Part shown: piece after piece, positions 61,936-64,000 of the stretch
Position numbering within the stretch: the stretch's first letter is position 1
Layout of the letters: each line of letters opens with the position of its first letter
Origin: Streptomyces sp. NBC_00190
GTDB taxonomy: Bacteria > Actinomycetota > Actinomycetes > Streptomycetales > Streptomycetaceae
Length of the DNA: 64,000 nucleotides
Assembly (NCBI RefSeq): GCF_036203305.1
Contig: NZ_CP108131.1
Location: 744,001 to 808,000 of the forward strand
Reading direction: 5' to 3'
Made by a program: the position numbers and the translations under genes
The notes under the pieces: generated by a model
Told to the model about the DNA's origin: nothing
What the model saw: the letters and a program-made list of their open reading frames with translations, nothing else
The model's database searches: none

Positions 61936-62179
61936 CCCGCAGGCCGACCCCGGACGCCGCGCCTGGGTGCCCTGCCCCAACTGCCTCGACACCGGCGAGT
62001 GCGAGCCGTGCGGGGACGGCCGGAGCTGCTCCCGGCACTGGCGCTACATGCTGTCCAACACCGGCAGCCTGCTCCACCTGCAGTGCCCGGGCTGCACCCA
62101 CGTCTGGGTGCACGAGACCGGTTTCGGGGCCACCCGCTCCGTGTGGAACCGCATCACCAGCGGCCTGCCGCGACTCTGA
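61922..62179 (+). CDS. Small zinc-ribbon-like protein
   Basis: An 85-residue protein with many cysteines and histidines. CPNCLDTGECEPCGDGRSC is followed by a second pair in CPGC (about residue 65), with HWRYM between. This could bind one or two zinc ions. It overlaps the previous gene by 14 bases and has GAGGGAG upstream of its ATG, so both form one transcript from the leaderless promoter. It ends before a strong hairpin (62205-62230). Function unknown; a partner of the DUF6400-like protein is the simplest reading. Confidence 0.65.
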   Translation: MLPLDPQADPGRRAWVPCPNCLDTGECEPCGDGRSCSRHWRYMLSNTGSLLHLQCPGCTHVWVHETGFGATRSVWNRITSGLPRL

Positions 62180-62204
62180 GGGCTCCGGCCCGCCGGCGGG
62201 AAAC

Positions 62205-62230
62205 CCCGAGGCAGGGGGAACCGCCTCGGG
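62205..62230 (+). terminator. Intrinsic-type hairpin
   Basis: CCCGAGGC (62205-62212) pairs with GCCTCGGG (62223-62230) around a 10-base loop, 25 bases after the zinc-ribbon gene. Confidence 0.55.
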
Positions 62231-62329
62231 TGCACGCATGAGAGTGGTCCGTCCGCAAGGCGCCTTGTTCTGCACCCCGCGCCGTGGCACCGTCGCATGA
62301 CCTTGATCTGCGACAGAGGAGACGGCCCC

Positions 62330-62533
62330 ATGTCCGAGGACCTGGCAACCGGCATCATCCGGCAGCTGGAAGACACCGTCGCCTCGACCACCCTGCCGGA
62401 ACACACCGTCGAGTTGCTCCGCGTATCCCTCAGCCAGGCCCAGGCGGCGAAGGCGGCGGGCCACGATCAAGAAGCCATCACCATCGCCAACCAGGCCCTT
62501 CAGACCGCGAAGAACGCCTCCGAGGACCGATAG
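62330..62533 (+). CDS. Small helical protein of unknown function
   Basis: A 67-residue, mostly helical protein (EDLATGIIRQLEDTVASTTLPE, then SLSQAQAAKAAGHDQEAITIANQALQTAK), similar in shape to a single TPR-like hairpin. I chose ATG 62330 because AGAGGAGA lies seven bases upstream; the frame from 62297 adds a non-conserved-looking leader. No family is known to me. It stands alone between a terminator and the convergent dehydrogenase gene. Confidence 0.5.
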   Translation: MSEDLATGIIRQLEDTVASTTLPEHTVELLRVSLSQAQAAKAAGHDQEAITIANQALQTAKNASEDR

Positions 62534-62566
62534 CCCCTCGCGACGGCCTCGTCCTCGTCCGGCCGG

Positions 62567-63598
62567 TCAGTGCGGAAGCTCGACCGACACGTGCGGGGTC
62601 AGCGCCCGGAGGAAGTCCGCCGCGTCGAACATCGCGCCCGCCGAGGCCACGCCCGTCCTCCGCGTCCGTCCGGCCAGGATGCGCTGGACGGCCTCCACCG
62701 CCAGCGGTGCGGTGACCGCGTAGATGTCCTGGCCCCGGGCCGTGGCGCGGCGCTCGACGTCACCCGCGCGGACCAGGACGTCGACGACGAACGTCTGGTC
62801 CGACCGCCCCAGGCCGTCGACCGGCTCCGGCGACGGCGTGTCCTCGTCGGCGAGGTCCCTCGCGGCTTCGACGCTCATGTGGGTGCGTACCGCGGGGACG
62901 GCCAGGTGGCTGGGAACGGTGACGACATCGGCCATGGTGAAATCCGCGATCACCGCTCGTCGGCCGAGAGGCTCCGGAAAGTCCCACTCCAGCTCTGCTG
63001 CCTTGTCGTCGTGGTACTGCAGCGCTCCGTCCGCGAACCGCACCCGCCGGCCCGCGCGACGCTCGTGGGACACCTGACCGGCCGCGCGCGTACCCGCCGT
63101 GGGATGCCAGCTGGTCAACCCGTACGCGACGTGCACGACGTCCGCGGTGGTCCACTCCCCCATCGCCGCGGTCACCAGCAGATCGCCCAGGCCGCCGTAG
63201 AAGGCCATCGCCGGCACCACGGGGTTCTCTGCCTTTCGGGCCGCTTCCGCATGGTCGGCGAACATCGAAACGTTCGCTTCGATCTCCGCCGCGACATCGA
63301 CGTACGGGATCCCCGCACGCAGGGCGGCCTCGACGACCGGGCCTCCCGTCACCGCGAACGGTCCTGCGCAGTTGATGACGGCCGCAGCGCCCGCGAGGGC
63401 CCGGTCCAGTGCGCCCGCGTCGTCCACGGTGGCCGGCCGCACCACCACGCCCGGCCACTCGGCGGCCAGCGCCTCCAACTGGGCCGCGTCACGGCCGGAG
63501 ATGACGGTGGCGATGCCGCGCCTGCGCAGTTCGGCGACGACGAAGCGACCCGTGTGCCCTGTCGCCCCGTAGACCACAACTGCAGCCGGTGTACTCAT
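62567..63598 (-). CDS. Saccharopine dehydrogenase/trans-acting enoyl reductase-like protein
   Basis: A 343-residue protein with an N-terminal Rossmann fold (VVVYGATGHTGRFVVAEL, residues 6-23; GxxGxxG). VISGRDAAQLEALA and VVINCAGPFAVTGGPVVEAAL are hallmarks of the saccharopine dehydrogenase-like family, which includes trans-acting enoyl reductases of polyketide and lipid pathways. The substrate is unknown. GGGGGA precedes ATG 63598; the frame extends to 63703 without support. It is divergent from the GlxA-type gene. Confidence 0.85.
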   Translation of the reverse strand: MSTPAAVVVYGATGHTGRFVVAELRRRGIATVISGRDAAQLEALAAEWPGVVVRPATVDDAGALDRALAGAAAVINCAGPFAVTGGPVVEAALRAGIPYVDVAAEIEANVSMFADHAEAARKAENPVVPAMAFYGGLGDLLVTAAMGEWTTADVVHVAYGLTSWHPTAGTRAAGQVSHERRAGRRVRFADGALQYHDDKAAELEWDFPEPLGRRAVIADFTMADVVTVPSHLAVPAVRTHMSVEAARDLADEDTPSPEPVDGLGRSDQTFVVDVLVRAGDVERRATARGQDIYAVTAPLAVEAVQRILAGRTRRTGVASAGAMFDAADFLRALTPHVSVELPH

Positions 63599-63682
63599 GG
63601 TTCCCCCGCTCTCGATGTGCTGATGAACCCAGTCTCGCGGCGGCCGGAACCCGATCGTGATGGTCTGGAACGACATCACACG

Positions 63683-63688
63683 TACACT
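63683..63688 (+). promoter_or_regulatory. -10 element (TACACT), leaderless start
   Basis: TACACT ends seven bases before the ATG at 63696. No ribosome-binding site lies between, so the gene is probably leaderless. Confidence 0.45.
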
Positions 63689-63695
63689 TTCGGAC

Positions 63696-64000
63696 ATGCC
63701 CACTGTCGCGCTGCTGACCGCCGGTGACCTGCTGCACTTCGAGCTGGCCGTGGCCTACGAGATCTTCGGCAATCCCCCGCGCGAGGCCACGCAGGGCTGG
63801 TACGACGTACTGCTCTGCGGCACCGGGCCGGCACGGGTCGGCCCGTTCACGGTCGAGCCCGACCACGGGCTGGAGTCCTTGGCCGGAGCCGACACCGTGA
63901 TCGTGCCCGCGTGTGCCGACATCGACGATCCGCCGTCGGCCGAGGTGATCGAAGCGGTGCGCGCGGCCCACGCCGCGGGCGCCCGGGTCGCTTCCCTGTG
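63696..64000 (+). CDS. GlxA-type transcriptional regulator, truncated by the window edge
   Basis: The visible 101 residues begin MPTVALLTAGDLLHFELAV and contain VIVPACAD, the first half of a DJ-1/PfpI-like domain of GlxA/FtrA-type regulators (a cysteine in the PAC turn). These usually carry a C-terminal AraC HTH, which would lie beyond base 64000. Divergent from the saccharopine-dehydrogenase-like gene, so a local activator or repressor is plausible. The end is not a stop. Confidence 0.78.
   Translation, partial: MPTVALLTAGDLLHFELAVAYEIFGNPPREATQGWYDVLLCGTGPARVGPFTVEPDHGLESLAGADTVIVPACADIDDPPSAEVIEAVRAAHAAGARVASL

Overview
The window is about 70% or more G+C, has dense G/C-ending codons, many GTG starts, very few TTA codons and many lipoproteins. 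It carries a 2-methylisoborneol cluster, a glyoxylate-shunt block beside a B12-riboswitch-controlled metE, and antisigma/SpoIIE-type and trypsin/NB-ARC-type multidomain proteins. All of this fits a Streptomyces chromosome, probably an arm or near-arm region, because catabolic, secreted and conflict-related genes dominate. I saw no rRNA, tRNA, CRISPR array or complete insertion sequence. All names come from reading the sequence; no database search was run.

Layout. 0-6.3 kb: a small membrane protein, a membrane-anchored Mrr-type nuclease, a GNAT acetyltransferase, a secreted GH15-like glycosidase facing a secreted beta-helix protein, an alcohol dehydrogenase remnant and a small secreted Gly/Asn-rich protein. 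6.6-11.3 kb: a compact conflict-type operon of EACC1, a transmembrane caspase carrying solute-binding and VWA domains, and a solute-binding lipoprotein. Its caspase gene holds the only two in-frame TTA codons I found in the window. 11.4-16.2 kb: a LuxR-type HTH protein, a lipoprotein, an FAD monooxygenase, a reductase/epimerase, ThpR, a hydrolase remnant and a secreted protein. 16.5-22.5 kb: a three-gene oxidative operon led by a catalase-like/alpha-dioxygenase fusion, followed by a nitroreductase-like protein and a ThDP enzyme. 22.5-26.3 kb (minus): the 2-methylisoborneol operon of encapsulin shell, terpene cyclase and C-methyltransferase.

26.5-33.8 kb: two aldo/keto reductases, a PBP4-type carboxypeptidase, an orphan sugar-binding lipoprotein with a LacI-type palindrome, a CopD-like protein under a probable iron box, a TetR regulator and a carboxymuconolactone decarboxylase remnant with an internal deletion. 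33.9-41.4 kb: a serine hydrolase, then a second conflict-type pair (trypco2 and a trypsin/NB-ARC/TPR protein), a Ser/Thr kinase with a TolB-like sensor domain, and a TetR-like regulator. 41.5-43.3 kb: a secreted protein, a cobalamin-binding protein and a MerR remnant. 43.4-52 kb: a RamB-like regulator divergent from aceA, aceB and hbd (acetyl-CoA/glyoxylate and hydroxybutyrate metabolism), then the cobalamin riboswitch and metE. 52-64 kb: an MFS exporter, a cyclase-family enzyme, a GAF/SpoIIE/ATPase protein, a complete sugar ABC operon, three small proteins, a saccharopine-dehydrogenase-like enzyme and a truncated GlxA-type regulator.

The most notable points are the two conflict modules, one apparently under bldA translational control, the catalase-like/alpha-dioxygenase fusion operon, the encapsulated terpene pathway, an iron box on a leaderless start, and RamB-type repeats 22 bp apart before aceA.
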